Shown in pieces: positions 8,744-17,109 of a DNA stretch of 64,000 nt; the first letter of the stretch is position 1, and each line of letters starts with the position of its first letter. The stretch is from Enterovibrio coralii (GTDB lineage: Bacteria; Pseudomonadota; Gammaproteobacteria; Enterobacterales; Vibrionaceae): the NCBI RefSeq assembly GCF_001559595.1, contig NZ_LNTY01000043.1:62001-126000 (forward strand), in the 5' to 3' direction. Made by a program: the position numbers and the translations under genes. The notes below the pieces were generated by a model. It saw only the letters and a list, made by a program, of their open reading frames with translations, ran no database searches and was not told the origin of the DNA.

Positions 8744-9283
8744 CTACGGCCGCCGGATTCCCCGCGACAACGGCAAATGCTCAACATCGCCTTCCACCAC
8801 TGACCCTGCATCTATCACGGCTCCCTCGCCAATCGATACGCCAGCTTTTATGACACTGTTACCGCCAATTACTACGTTGTTGCCAATAATTATAGGCAAT
8901 GAGATCTCGTTATCGCCATTTTGCTGTTCAAGCGGCAACAAACCTTGGGTCGTCGTGTAAAGGCCAACTGCGGGTCCAATCAGCACGTTATTGCCTATTT
9001 CGATGTGCCCACTATCAATAACTGTACAGTTGGGGCCAAAGGCAACATTGTTCCCCAAATTCAGGTTCATCCCGTACGTACACGTAAAGGGAGCCTCGAT
9101 CACAACCCCCTTTCCACGTCTCGCAAACAACTTGGTGATGACCATGTCTTGCTTGTCGGTGTCGGCAGGATCAACCGCGTTGAGCTCCTGACAAAGCCTT
9201 CTAGAAGCAAAACGAAATTGAGTAAGTTCTGGATCAGCAGGACTGTATGGCAGTCCCTGCTGCATTTTTTCAAATTCAGTCAA
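8744..9283 (-). CDS. Maltose/galactoside O-acetyltransferase-like hexapeptide protein lacking the usual catalytic His
   Basis: 179 residues. The N-terminus TEFEKMQQGLPYSPADPEL matches the Maa/LacA mac domain; left-handed beta-helix hexapeptides follow (LNLGNNVAFGPNCTV, HIEIGNNVLIGP, PIIIGNNVVIGG, GVSIGEGAVIDAGSVV). In Maa/LacA the acetyl-transfer His lies in YTxxHP; here the segment reads YTTTQGLLPLEQ with no His, and the tail ends early at GIRRP. Start is TTG at 9283: it fits the family N-terminus and has AGGGA 7 bases upstream. The gene lies 25 bp after the patatin gene and is probably co-transcribed with it. Activity is doubtful. Confidence 0.75.
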   Translation of the reverse strand: MTEFEKMQQGLPYSPADPELTQFRFASRRLCQELNAVDPADTDKQDMVITKLFARRGKGVVIEAPFTCTYGMNLNLGNNVAFGPNCTVIDSGHIEIGNNVLIGPAVGLYTTTQGLLPLEQQNGDNEISLPIIIGNNVVIGGNSVIKAGVSIGEGAVIDAGSVVEGDVEHLPLSRGIRRP

Positions 9284-9308
9284 AGTTCTTCCCTGAAAAA
9301 GTAGGTCT

Positions 9309-10532
9309 CTACTTCCCGACGGTAGAGAGCGTGTTTAGCGCACTGGCATATTGGTTTAAGAATGCTCTGCCCATTTCATGCCCTTGAAAGTAGTCCAGCT
9401 TTAATTGGAATGATTTGCTGAGTAACGCACTGCTTTCAAGTGGCGCATCCGGCGCAATTTGCATCAGCAATGTGCGGGCCGGCGGGTTCGCCATAAAATC
9501 GATGGCATCATGGTAACTTTGATAGTGCTTCGTCAGCATATCAAACATATCCGCGCTCACGCGATGTCCACTCATTGCCTGAAGACGATAAATAGACTCA
9601 CCACCAAACAACCATCTGCCGCCGTTCTTGTTCAGCTTATCTGGCACCATTTCTCTGAGTTTATGCCAAATTGGTTCTTGGTGGTTTTCTTTATAACGCG
9701 TCTTAAGTGTATGAACATGCTGTTGAACATGCCCATGGAAATCTTGCAGCTTCTCTAGCCTGTCTTCGACGTTAAATTTCTCGAAATACTGTGGCAGCTT
9801 TTCTTCCATCCGTGATTTCAGGTTATCAAGGAAAGCAGGCGCGACTGGGTGCTCCTCTTCTTCCTCTTCCACTGGCTCTGTACGAATAACAACAATGATA
9901 TCCGCACCACGATGGTAAGCCTCTTTCGCGGGGATCGCTCCACTCACACCACCATCAACAAAGTGATGGTCTCCAATCTGAACACTTTCAGGGTAAAGCA
10001 GTGGAATGGCGCACGTGGCCTTCAACACGTCGAGATAATTCTCTTCTAGCAGATGAAAGTACTCGGCTTCCAATGTATGCGTATTGGTGACACAGGCGTA
10101 CGCTTTGCGATTTTTAAGAATTTGCTGCGCCTGCTCGACACGCAATCCATCTGGATGGTTAGGACCTGCCGCCTCTAATGCCCAGTCTAAGTCCATAAAC
10201 TGTTGGCGGCGCACGTACTTCATCAGATTAAAGAATCGTTCGTGTGTGGTGTATTCGGTAATGAAGCGAAAGCCAAAACCACGTTGACGCGTGATGTATG
10301 ACGAGAGGTTGAGTGCGCCTGCAGACGTGCCTATGTATAAATCAAAGGGGTCAAAGTCAGCTTCAAGGAAAGCATCTAAAACCCCTGCGGTAAAGACACC
10401 TCGTTGACCACCACCTTGGGCGACAAGAGCGACTCTTAGTTTGCGTTGAGGCGTAGAGGAAAGATACGGGTGACGTTTGTACCGATCATCGACTGTTAGT
10501 GATGAACCTTTCTTTACATTGGAGCTCTGCAC
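9309..10532 (-). CDS. Patatin-like phospholipase (YjjU-type)
   Basis: 407 residues. Patatin fold: oxyanion loop GGGQRGVFTAGVL at about 37, nucleophile serine in GTSAG (about 64-68), and catalytic Asp in FVDGGVSGAIP. These three blocks define the Ser-Asp dyad of patatin-like lipid acyl hydrolases. The C-terminal ~200 residues are mixed helical. The overall pattern resembles E. coli YjjU. There is no signal peptide, so it is likely cytoplasmic or peripheral. Start is GTG at 10532 with GAGG 6 bases before; no in-frame ATG fits better. First gene of a two-gene unit with the acetyltransferase-like gene. Confidence 0.85.
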   Translation of the reverse strand: MQSSNVKKGSSLTVDDRYKRHPYLSSTPQRKLRVALVAQGGGQRGVFTAGVLDAFLEADFDPFDLYIGTSAGALNLSSYITRQRGFGFRFITEYTTHERFFNLMKYVRRQQFMDLDWALEAAGPNHPDGLRVEQAQQILKNRKAYACVTNTHTLEAEYFHLLEENYLDVLKATCAIPLLYPESVQIGDHHFVDGGVSGAIPAKEAYHRGADIIVVIRTEPVEEEEEEHPVAPAFLDNLKSRMEEKLPQYFEKFNVEDRLEKLQDFHGHVQQHVHTLKTRYKENHQEPIWHKLREMVPDKLNKNGGRWLFGGESIYRLQAMSGHRVSADMFDMLTKHYQSYHDAIDFMANPPARTLLMQIAPDAPLESSALLSKSFQLKLDYFQGHEMGRAFLNQYASALNTLSTVGK

Positions 10533-10621
10533 ACCGACCTCGGAGAGAATGCCGTTCTAAATTCCGAACCATTCTACTCAAGGACGCTGCTACAGAGCCA
10601 ACAATTTGTGCAACAACGCCA

Positions 10622-10714
10622 TTATGAATAGACGATTGCGACCGTCGCAAAGGTGATGATGCCTGCAAGTGCTGCAAATGCAGTGAATAAAGCAATTTTT
10701 AAATTCGTGTCCAT
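10622..10714 (-). CDS. ynhF: YnhF-like 30-residue membrane peptide
   Basis: A 30-codon ORF: MDTNLKIALF then a hydrophobic helix (FAALAGIITFATVAIV) and YS. Strong Shine-Dalgarno GGGAGCGG lies 5 bases before the ATG. The N-terminus closely follows E. coli YnhF (from memory M-S-T-D-L-K-F-S-L) and the length is nearly the same, so I place it in the YnhF family of single-span inner-membrane small proteins, whose function is unknown. It lies upstream of the patatin gene on the same strand, 89 bp before its start; co-transcription is possible. Confidence 0.75.
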   Translation of the reverse strand: MDTNLKIALFTAFAALAGIITFATVAIVYS

Positions 10715-11650
10715 TTTTTCCGCTCCCAAACCACGCCAAGCAACATTGCTTTTACATATACATAATGTAGAGCTAACGCCGAATCAAGCAGCAATACACA
10801 CAATTTGAAACTATCCCCCTTTGAAGGTAAAGGTTATGTTTCAAAATGTGACACAATGCATAAAGCCAGTCACACCAGTACTTATCAGAATCTTTGACTA
10901 GAAAAACTGTCGTAATGAATAACCAGAACACAAAGTGTTACACCGCATAATGAGCGAAATATCACTTCAAGTTTAAGCACCTAAAAACACCATTTATGTG
11001 GTGAGAAAAATATAGAAACCCGCACCTATTTTCACAAACAATTAACAGGCACATTTATTTTGACCTCTAAATATATTCACTTTTTTCTCATTATTATTTA
11101 GCGAGTTACAATGCACAAAAATCTATGCTCAGACAAACAGCCTTCACACTTTTGCACCTTCATTCTTACCTACTGATGTAATTTTGAGCACTTAATCAAA
11201 AATTCGAACTAAAACGCATTTTTGTGCATTTTTCACCCAGTTGGCTGTTGAAGTGAAATTACTACATTTCACCAAGCGAAATATTTTAATTAGCGCAATA
11301 CACCATACATATTCCATTTACATTTAGAATAGTTCGCACAAGAACGTTTTATTAACATCATCTCCCTTAGTTCAGTATAAAGGTGAGAGATTCTTGCTAT
11401 TGATTTGTCAATAACCAACGCTTACTCTGCTATCAACCTTACTTGTAGATGAATATATTGCATATCAGTAAGGGAACAATTCCAAACACAACAAGGTTGA
11501 CCTAACACCACGAAGCCAATGTGTTTAGCAGGCAGAAACACAAAAAAAACATACTGCCAACAACCCAAGCACAATCACTCACGCTCTGCGAAATGATGCG
11601 CTTTGCGCTGAGTCACCATGGACTGGTGTTAGCAACAACAAGGAGAAGTT
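10715..11650. other. 936-bp AT-rich intergenic region without a supported gene
   Basis: It separates the minus-strand YnhF-like gene from the plus-strand amino acid transporter, so it must hold both promoters. I see no ORF with a credible ribosome site and no known riboswitch. The one clear structure is the 13-base inverted repeat pair listed separately. The length is unusual for this compact chromosome and a small RNA cannot be excluded. Confidence 0.5.
11110..11230. repeat. Two 13-base inverted repeats, 95 bp apart
   Basis: AATGCACAAAAAT (11110-11122) and its exact reverse complement ATTTTTGTGCATT (11218-11230). The spacing suits a pair of operator sites for a looping or dimeric regulator upstream of the transporter gene. 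The regulator is unknown. Confidence 0.45.
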
Positions 11651-13153
11651 ATGAAAAGAGAACAATGGGGCTCTCGCGCAGGTTTTGTCCTCGCGGCAGT
11701 GGGCTCCGCTATCGGGTTGGGGAACATCTGGCGTTTCCCTTATATGGCGTACGAAAACGGCGGCGGTGCATTCTTTATCCCTTACCTTTTTGCCATGCTG
11801 ACCGCTGGTATTCCTTTTATGATCATGGAATTTGGCATGGGCCATAAGTTCCGTGGCTCTGCACCGGTTGTATTCTCAAAACTCAACACCAAGTATGAAT
11901 GGCTGGGTTGGTTCCAAGTAGGTATTGCGGCGACAATCGCAGTTTACTACGTGGCAGTCATCGGCTGGGCGTTCTCTTACTTTGGTTTCTCATTTACACA
12001 AAGCTGGGGCGCAGACACTAACGCCTTCTTCTTTGGTGAGTACCTGCAATTAGGCGGTGACAACTCTCCGAGCAAACTGGGTAGCATCCAATGGCACATT
12101 GCGTTGCCGCTTGCTCTGGCTTGGGCAATTACCTTTGCCGCTGTATTTACCGGCGTAAAAGGCGGTATCGAACGTGCAAGCAAGATCATGATGCCTCTAC
12201 TGTTCATCATGATTCTTCTTCTGATCGCACGTGTTGCTTTCCTGCCAGGTGCAGTAGATGGTCTGAACTACCTGTTCACGCCTGATTTCAGTAAACTGGG
12301 CGATGCGAAAGTATGGTCAGCCGCTTACGGACAGATCTTCTTTACCCTGTCTGTAGGTTTCGCAATCATGTTGGCGTACTCAAGCTACCTGCCATCTAAA
12401 TCAGACGTTAACAACAATGCTTGTATGACGGTTCTGATTAACTGTGGCTTCTCGATGATGGCCGGTGTCCTTATCTTCTCTATCCTTGGCTACATGGCCC
12501 AAGAGCAAGGTAAAGCCGTGACAGAAGTCGTCAGTGCGGGCGTAGGTCTGGCATTTGTTACTCTGCCACAGGCGATTAACTTGCTGCCTGCACCTTATAT
12601 CTTAGGCCCACTGCTGTTCTTGTCTCTTGCAGTTGCGGGTATCAGCTCTCACATCTCAATCATTGAAGCAGTAACGTCGGCGATCATCGACAAGCTGAAC
12701 GTAAGCCGTAAGAAAGCAGCGTCAGTCGTATGTGGTGTAGGTTTCGTTGTATCCATGGCGTTCGCAACGAATGGCGGTCTGTTGCTGCTTGATCTGGTTG
12801 ACTACTTCATGAACAACGTTGCACTGCTGGGTAGCTGTCTGGTTGAACTGATTATCATCGGCTGGCTGATCAAAACCTCTGACATCCGTGCGCACGTTAA
12901 CAGTGTTTCAGAGTTCTCTGTAGGTATCTGGCTGGAAATCTGTGTTCGTTTCTTGAGCCCATTGATGCTGGCGTGGATCGTAAGCACCAACCTGCTGAAC
13001 ACTTTCCGCGAAGGTTACGGCGGCTACGCACAAAGCGACCTAATGCTGCTAGGTTGGGGTGTCACTGCAGCACTGCTAATCGTCGGTATCGTTGTTAACG
13101 TGGCTTCACGTCCAGCGAAAGAAACAGCACAAGTTGAGGAGGCTAACGCATGA
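11651..13153 (+). CDS. NSS-family sodium-dependent amino acid transporter (MetP-like)
   Basis: 500 residues, about 11-12 transmembrane segments. TM1 holds the neurotransmitter:sodium symporter signature GFVLAAVGSAIGLGNIWRFP (residues ~10-29), including the unwound GSAIGLGN sodium/substrate site and the RFPY gate; FFTLSVGFAIMLAYSSY is the TM6 site. It imports an amino acid with Na+. The immediately overlapping MetS-type small gene points to methionine/alanine uptake as in Corynebacterium MetPS; this is inferred from context. AAGGAGAAGTT gives a strong ribosome site. The stop overlaps the next start (ATGA). Confidence 0.9.
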   Translation: MKREQWGSRAGFVLAAVGSAIGLGNIWRFPYMAYENGGGAFFIPYLFAMLTAGIPFMIMEFGMGHKFRGSAPVVFSKLNTKYEWLGWFQVGIAATIAVYYVAVIGWAFSYFGFSFTQSWGADTNAFFFGEYLQLGGDNSPSKLGSIQWHIALPLALAWAITFAAVFTGVKGGIERASKIMMPLLFIMILLLIARVAFLPGAVDGLNYLFTPDFSKLGDAKVWSAAYGQIFFTLSVGFAIMLAYSSYLPSKSDVNNNACMTVLINCGFSMMAGVLIFSILGYMAQEQGKAVTEVVSAGVGLAFVTLPQAINLLPAPYILGPLLFLSLAVAGISSHISIIEAVTSAIIDKLNVSRKKAASVVCGVGFVVSMAFATNGGLLLLDLVDYFMNNVALLGSCLVELIIIGWLIKTSDIRAHVNSVSEFSVGIWLEICVRFLSPLMLAWIVSTNLLNTFREGYGGYAQSDLMLLGWGVTAALLIVGIVVNVASRPAKETAQVEEANA

Positions 13154-13248
13154 CAACAGGCGCAATCATCATGATGCTGATTGGTTTCGGCATCACTTGG
13201 GGCGGAGCGGCTTGGTGTATCAGCCGAGCAATCAAAGCCAGCAAGTAA
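13150..13248 (+). CDS. MetS-like small subunit of the methionine/alanine importer
   Basis: 32 residues: MTTGAIIMMLIGFGITWGGA, a single hydrophobic span, then a short basic tail ISRAIKASK. It matches the pattern of the tiny MetS/MaAIMP small subunits that sit directly after NSS transporters and are needed for their activity in Corynebacterium. The ATG overlaps the transporter stop (ATGA), so translation is coupled. Followed by a strong terminator. Confidence 0.8.
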   Translation: MTTGAIIMMLIGFGITWGGAAWCISRAIKASK

Positions 13249-13262
13249 ACACAAAACTGAAC

Positions 13263-13291
13263 AAGCCCCGCTCTTCGCGGGGCTTTTTTGA
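13263..13291 (+). terminator. Intrinsic terminator after the transporter operon
   Basis: AGCCCCGC / GCGGGGCT stem with TCTT loop, followed by TTTTT, 15 bp after the small-subunit stop. Confidence 0.9.
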
Positions 13292-13418
13292 TGCTGAAAT
13301 CACCTAACTCGTCAGTTTTTGACTTCCATTAAGCAAAATGCACCTCTCACGCTAGCACTGCACTTTATTCTCAAAGATAATATGCCAATTACTGAAAAGA
13401 ATAAGAGGAATGCTCCGC

Positions 13419-14141
13419 ATGCTAAATCAGAAGCGGATTTTGGTTGTTGACGATGATTTGGAGATCCGTGAACTGCTACAAGAATACTTGTCTAAAGCAG
13501 GTTACGACGTCACAACAGCACAAAATGGGTTAGAAATGAAAGCCAAGCTGGCCGTTCAATACCCAGACCTTATTCTTCTCGACATCATGCTGCCTGGCGA
13601 CGATGGTTTTACGCTGTGTAAATACGTTCGCCAAGACTCTAGCGTACCTATCATCATGTTGACGGCGGTTTCCGACGAAACAGACCAAATCATTGGTCTA
13701 GAGTTGGGTGCGGACGACTATATCGCTAAGCCTTTCAGCCCGCGTCAATTGGTTGCACGTATTCGCGCCCTACTCCGCCGTACGCAACAACTTCAAGAAA
13801 CGACCATGTCCAAGCCCAAGGCTATTCGCTTTGCACAATGGCGTTTGGATCCCGTCACTCAGCGATTGAACCATCAGGTTACGGGGCAAGAAGTCGAGAT
13901 GACCTCGGCAGATTTCGCGTTGCTGATGCTGTTTCTTGAAAACCCGCAAACCTTGCTGGATAGAAATGCTATTTCTAATGCCATTCGAGGGCGCGATGCA
14001 CAACCTCAGGAGCGTGGTATTGATGTGCAACTCAGCCGCCTACGTCAGCGCCTTAAAGACAACGGTAAGCAATCCACCATCATTAAAACGGTTCGCGGCA
14101 ACGGCTACATGTTCGTAGCAGACATTACCTATGAATCTTAA
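13419..14141 (+). CDS. OmpR-family response regulator (two-component partner of the next gene)
   Basis: 240 residues. Receiver: VVDDD acidic pair, phospho-acceptor in LILLDIMLPGDDG, MLTAVSD, Lys in YIAKPFSP. The winged-helix DNA-binding domain from ~130 ends in IKTVRGNGYMF. Start: ATG 13419 is chosen over 13410 because AGAGGA (13404-13409) touches 13410 but is 9 bases from 13419. The stop overlaps the kinase start by 11 bases. With the following kinase and sugar-binding protein it resembles the GltR/GtrS glucose-sensing arrangement of Pseudomonas, by layout only. Confidence 0.85.
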   Translation: MLNQKRILVVDDDLEIRELLQEYLSKAGYDVTTAQNGLEMKAKLAVQYPDLILLDIMLPGDDGFTLCKYVRQDSSVPIIMLTAVSDETDQIIGLELGADDYIAKPFSPRQLVARIRALLRRTQQLQETTMSKPKAIRFAQWRLDPVTQRLNHQVTGQEVEMTSADFALLMLFLENPQTLLDRNAISNAIRGRDAQPQERGIDVQLSRLRQRLKDNGKQSTIIKTVRGNGYMFVADITYES

Positions 14142-15572
14142 TTTCAAGCACTACTTCTGGCCGCGTTCTCTGTTATCGAGAACGCTTGTCCTTACCGTCC
14201 TTTCCGTGATCCTCGCGCAAGGTATCGCCAGTGTTTACTGGTATACCCAATCTAAAGAGCGAGAGATCGACGGTTTACGCGCAGCCTCTGAAAGCATGGC
14301 GGAGATGTTTGCCTCTACCACAGCATTCTTCCAATCACTGCCTGTGGAATACCGACACATCGCGCTCGACCAATTGAGAAACATGGGTGGTGCGCGCTTC
14401 TTCGTGTCCTTTAATAAAGAAGAAATCCGCATCGATCCGATTCCTGAGAATGCAGCGAAAGAAGAAGCTGTCTCTGCGATTAAACAGGTGCTTGAACGCA
14501 AACTGCCAAACGTAAAAGACGTGTTGGTGGAGTTTTCTCAGCCTGAAACACTGCGCGTGTTAAACAACAACCTTCTGCTGTCAGACCTTCCTAAGTCTTG
14601 GGCGCACCATACGCTGACAATGGAACCTCTGAACCCACCAATCTTGGTGGTTCAAATTGAATTAGCGAAAGAGCAATGGGTATATCTGGCCGCAGTACTT
14701 CCTGCACCGTACGTCACCCTAGATAATGAGATTGTAAATACCGACCAGATTGTCTTTCTCGGCGTGATCACAACCCTTCTCTTGTTGTTCACATACACGC
14801 TGATCCGAAACCAAACGCGCCCACTCAAGCGTCTTGCGTTAGCAGCAAACAAATTAAGTACTGACATTGAACAACCACAACTGGTTGAAGAAGGTGCTTC
14901 AGAAATTGCTACCGTGACCCGAGCATTCAACGTAATGCAAAAGCGTCTTCAACGTTATATGCATGACCGAGAGAAACTGTTTGGTTCTATCTCTCATGAT
15001 TTGAAAACGCCGATCACCCGCTTACGCCTTCGTGCTGAGTTGATCGATGATGAAGTGCAAGCTGCCAAGATAAACAAAGACTTGGATGAGCTTGAAATCA
15101 TGGTAAAAGGCGCACTTCAGACCGTAAAAGACACGGATATCCATGAGAATGTCGAGCAATTAGACGTTCTACAGATACTGAACAGCATTGCTGAAGTTCA
15201 CAACCAACAACGTGAGCGCGTCTTTATTCGTGGTGTCCAAAAACAAGCGTTCTCTTGTAAGCCGTTGGCTTTCAAACGCTGCCTGACCAACTTGGTCGAC
15301 AATGGCGTGAAATATGGCGATGAAGTCACGGTGTACATCCATGACAGCGATAAGTCTCTCGACATCACGCTTATCGATAATGGCCCAGGTATTCCAGAAG
15401 AGTACTTAAAGAAGGTCTTCGACCCTTACTTCCGCCTTCATACCGACCTTCACGCACAGGCCTTGGATTAGGTATCGCGAAGAACATTATTCGTGCACAC
15501 GGTGGTGAGATTATTTTGTCCAACCGACCGAGCAGCGGTCTACAAATCGACATAGCTTTTCCCAAGGTATAG
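14131..15572 (+). CDS. Membrane sensor histidine kinase, one frame break near 15456
   Basis: About 480 residues when repaired. N-terminal TM (LVLTVLSVILAQGIASVYW), periplasmic sensor of ~150 residues, second TM near 205-225 (VFLGVITTLLLLFTYTLI), HAMP, H-box SISHDLKTPITRLR, N-box LVDNGVKYG, G1 IDNGPGIPEEYL. The first frame stops at 15471 just before the G2 box; shifting by one base yields GLGLGIAKNIIRAHGGEI and ends at 15572, the normal kinase tail. One missing base around 15456 explains it. It senses a periplasmic or membrane cue, perhaps through the neighbouring binding protein. Confidence 0.8.
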
Positions 15573-15574
15573 CA

Positions 15575-16825
15575 ATGAATCTTAAGCCATTGTTACTGAC
15601 GCTGAGCATTGCATTTCCTGTATTCGCATCAGATAACCAAGAACTTGAAGTGCTTCACTGGTGGACAAGTGGCGGCGAAGCGGCCGCTGTAGATTCTCTG
15701 AAGCAAAAAATGAAAGAAGAAGGCCGTCCGTGGAAGGACTTCGCGGTTGCGGGCCTAGCTGGTGAAAGCGCAACCAACACATTGCGTATCCGCGCCCTTT
15801 CGGGCAATCCACCGGATGTCGCGCAAATTAAGGGGCCGGAGATCCAAGAATGGGGCACAGCGGGCTTTCTTACCGACCTCAATGACATTGCTGAGGAACA
15901 GCGTTGGAGCCGATTGGTGCCAAGCCGTGTCGCGGATTATTTAAAGGTCAACGATAAGTTTGTGGCTGTGCCGTTTAACATTCACCGCGTTAATTGGCTT
16001 TGGGCAAACCCGGAAATCTTCGAGAAAGCTGGCGCAAAACTGCCAGAAACATTGGATGATTTCTTCGTCGCTGCGGAGAAGATAAAAACTGCAGGCTACA
16101 TTCCCCTTGCTTTGGGTAACGAGCCTTGGCAGGAAACTACCCTGTTTGAATCTATCGCTCTCGCTGTCATGGGCTCAGACCAATTCCGAAAAGCGTTTAT
16201 AGAGGGTGACTCAGAAGCGTTGTCGAGCGACAAACTGCGTGAGTCGCTTGAGATCTTCCGCCGCATGAAACAATACACAGACGCCGATGCACCGGGGAGA
16301 AACTGGAGTGACACCACGTCTTTGGTCATAGAAGGCAAAGCGGCCATGCAAATGATGGGCGACTGGGCGAAAGGCGAGTTCATTGCTGCGAAGAAACAGG
16401 AAGGCACAGATTATGTCTGTATTCCTGCGCCGGGAACGGCGAATCAGTTTTCTTTCAACGTTGATAGCTTCGTGTTTTTCAAAAACGGCGACCCAGACAC
16501 CATCAAATCTCAGAAAGCACTGGCGACGTTAATCTTAGAGCCGGAGTTTCAGAAGGAATTCAACCTAACAAAAGGTTCGATCCCGGTTCGCGTTGATATG
16601 GACATGACTGACTTTGATGGGTGCGCACAGCAATCTATGGAAGCCTTTTTGCGCGCTGCTGCTACAGATAACCTCGTAGCCAGCCTTTCGCATAATATGG
16701 CGATTGGGCGTGCGTCTCAAATCGCCATGTTTGATGTCATCTCCCGCTTTTACGAAAACGACAACGTCGACATTAACGAAACCATGCGCCATATCCGCGC
16801 AGCAGTGCTTGCCGATAAACTCTGA
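15575..16825 (+). CDS. Periplasmic sugar-binding protein (CUT1, glucose/mannose-type), no permease alongside
   Basis: 416 residues with signal peptide (LLLTLSIAFPVFA, cut before SDNQ). LEVLHWWTSGGEAAAVDSLK near the mature start is the hallmark of glucose/mannose-type ABC solute receptors; GNPPDVAQIKGPEI and MQMMGDWAKGEF are further family blocks. It starts 2 bp after the kinase stop, so it is in the operon of the two-component system. No permease or ATPase gene follows; the next gene is ugpB after a terminator. It may lend its signal to the kinase or work with a remote transporter. Confidence 0.85.
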   Translation: MNLKPLLLTLSIAFPVFASDNQELEVLHWWTSGGEAAAVDSLKQKMKEEGRPWKDFAVAGLAGESATNTLRIRALSGNPPDVAQIKGPEIQEWGTAGFLTDLNDIAEEQRWSRLVPSRVADYLKVNDKFVAVPFNIHRVNWLWANPEIFEKAGAKLPETLDDFFVAAEKIKTAGYIPLALGNEPWQETTLFESIALAVMGSDQFRKAFIEGDSEALSSDKLRESLEIFRRMKQYTDADAPGRNWSDTTSLVIEGKAAMQMMGDWAKGEFIAAKKQEGTDYVCIPAPGTANQFSFNVDSFVFFKNGDPDTIKSQKALATLILEPEFQKEFNLTKGSIPVRVDMDMTDFDGCAQQSMEAFLRAAATDNLVASLSHNMAIGRASQIAMFDVISRFYENDNVDINETMRHIRAAVLADKL

Positions 16826-16836
16826 CAGCCCCTAAC

Positions 16837-16873
16837 GAAAGTTGCTGGTTAGTTCACATTTCCAGCAACTTTC
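16837..16873 (+). terminator. Terminator-like hairpin after the sugar-binding protein gene
   Basis: GAAAGTTGCTGG / CCAGCAACTTTC, 12-bp perfect stem, 13-base loop, only a weak T-containing tail (TCATTCCTCC). Confidence 0.6.
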
Positions 16874-17109
16874 TCATTCCTCCTATCTCGCTCTTTTCTC
16901 AAGCATCTAGTTTTTAAGAAACCCGTTTTTTGTCCGCAAAATTATCCACATCGTGATCTGTGCACGTAACACTTTCCTTGTAGCGGTGTTATAACAAAAT
17001 TGTAACATTGCGCTCATATAAACACTCTATAGTGCTCACTCGAACATATATATGCTCGTTAGAAACTAACCAATTAACTGCATAAAAACAGGCTTACAAG
17101 GAGTTATCT

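Noticed and set aside
11231..11650. Glycine, lysine or SAM riboswitch before the NSS transporter
   Set aside because: None of the conserved core blocks of these aptamers can be found.
14131..15572. Kinase and the nine other broken genes as pseudogenes
   Set aside because: Each is repaired by one base per break and otherwise conserved to the family end; sequence error is the simpler reading.
16870..17109. PhoB box upstream of ugpB
   Set aside because: Expected from E. coli ugp control, but no pair of CTGTCAT-like direct repeats with 11-base spacing is convincing; only TTGTAAC-type fragments.
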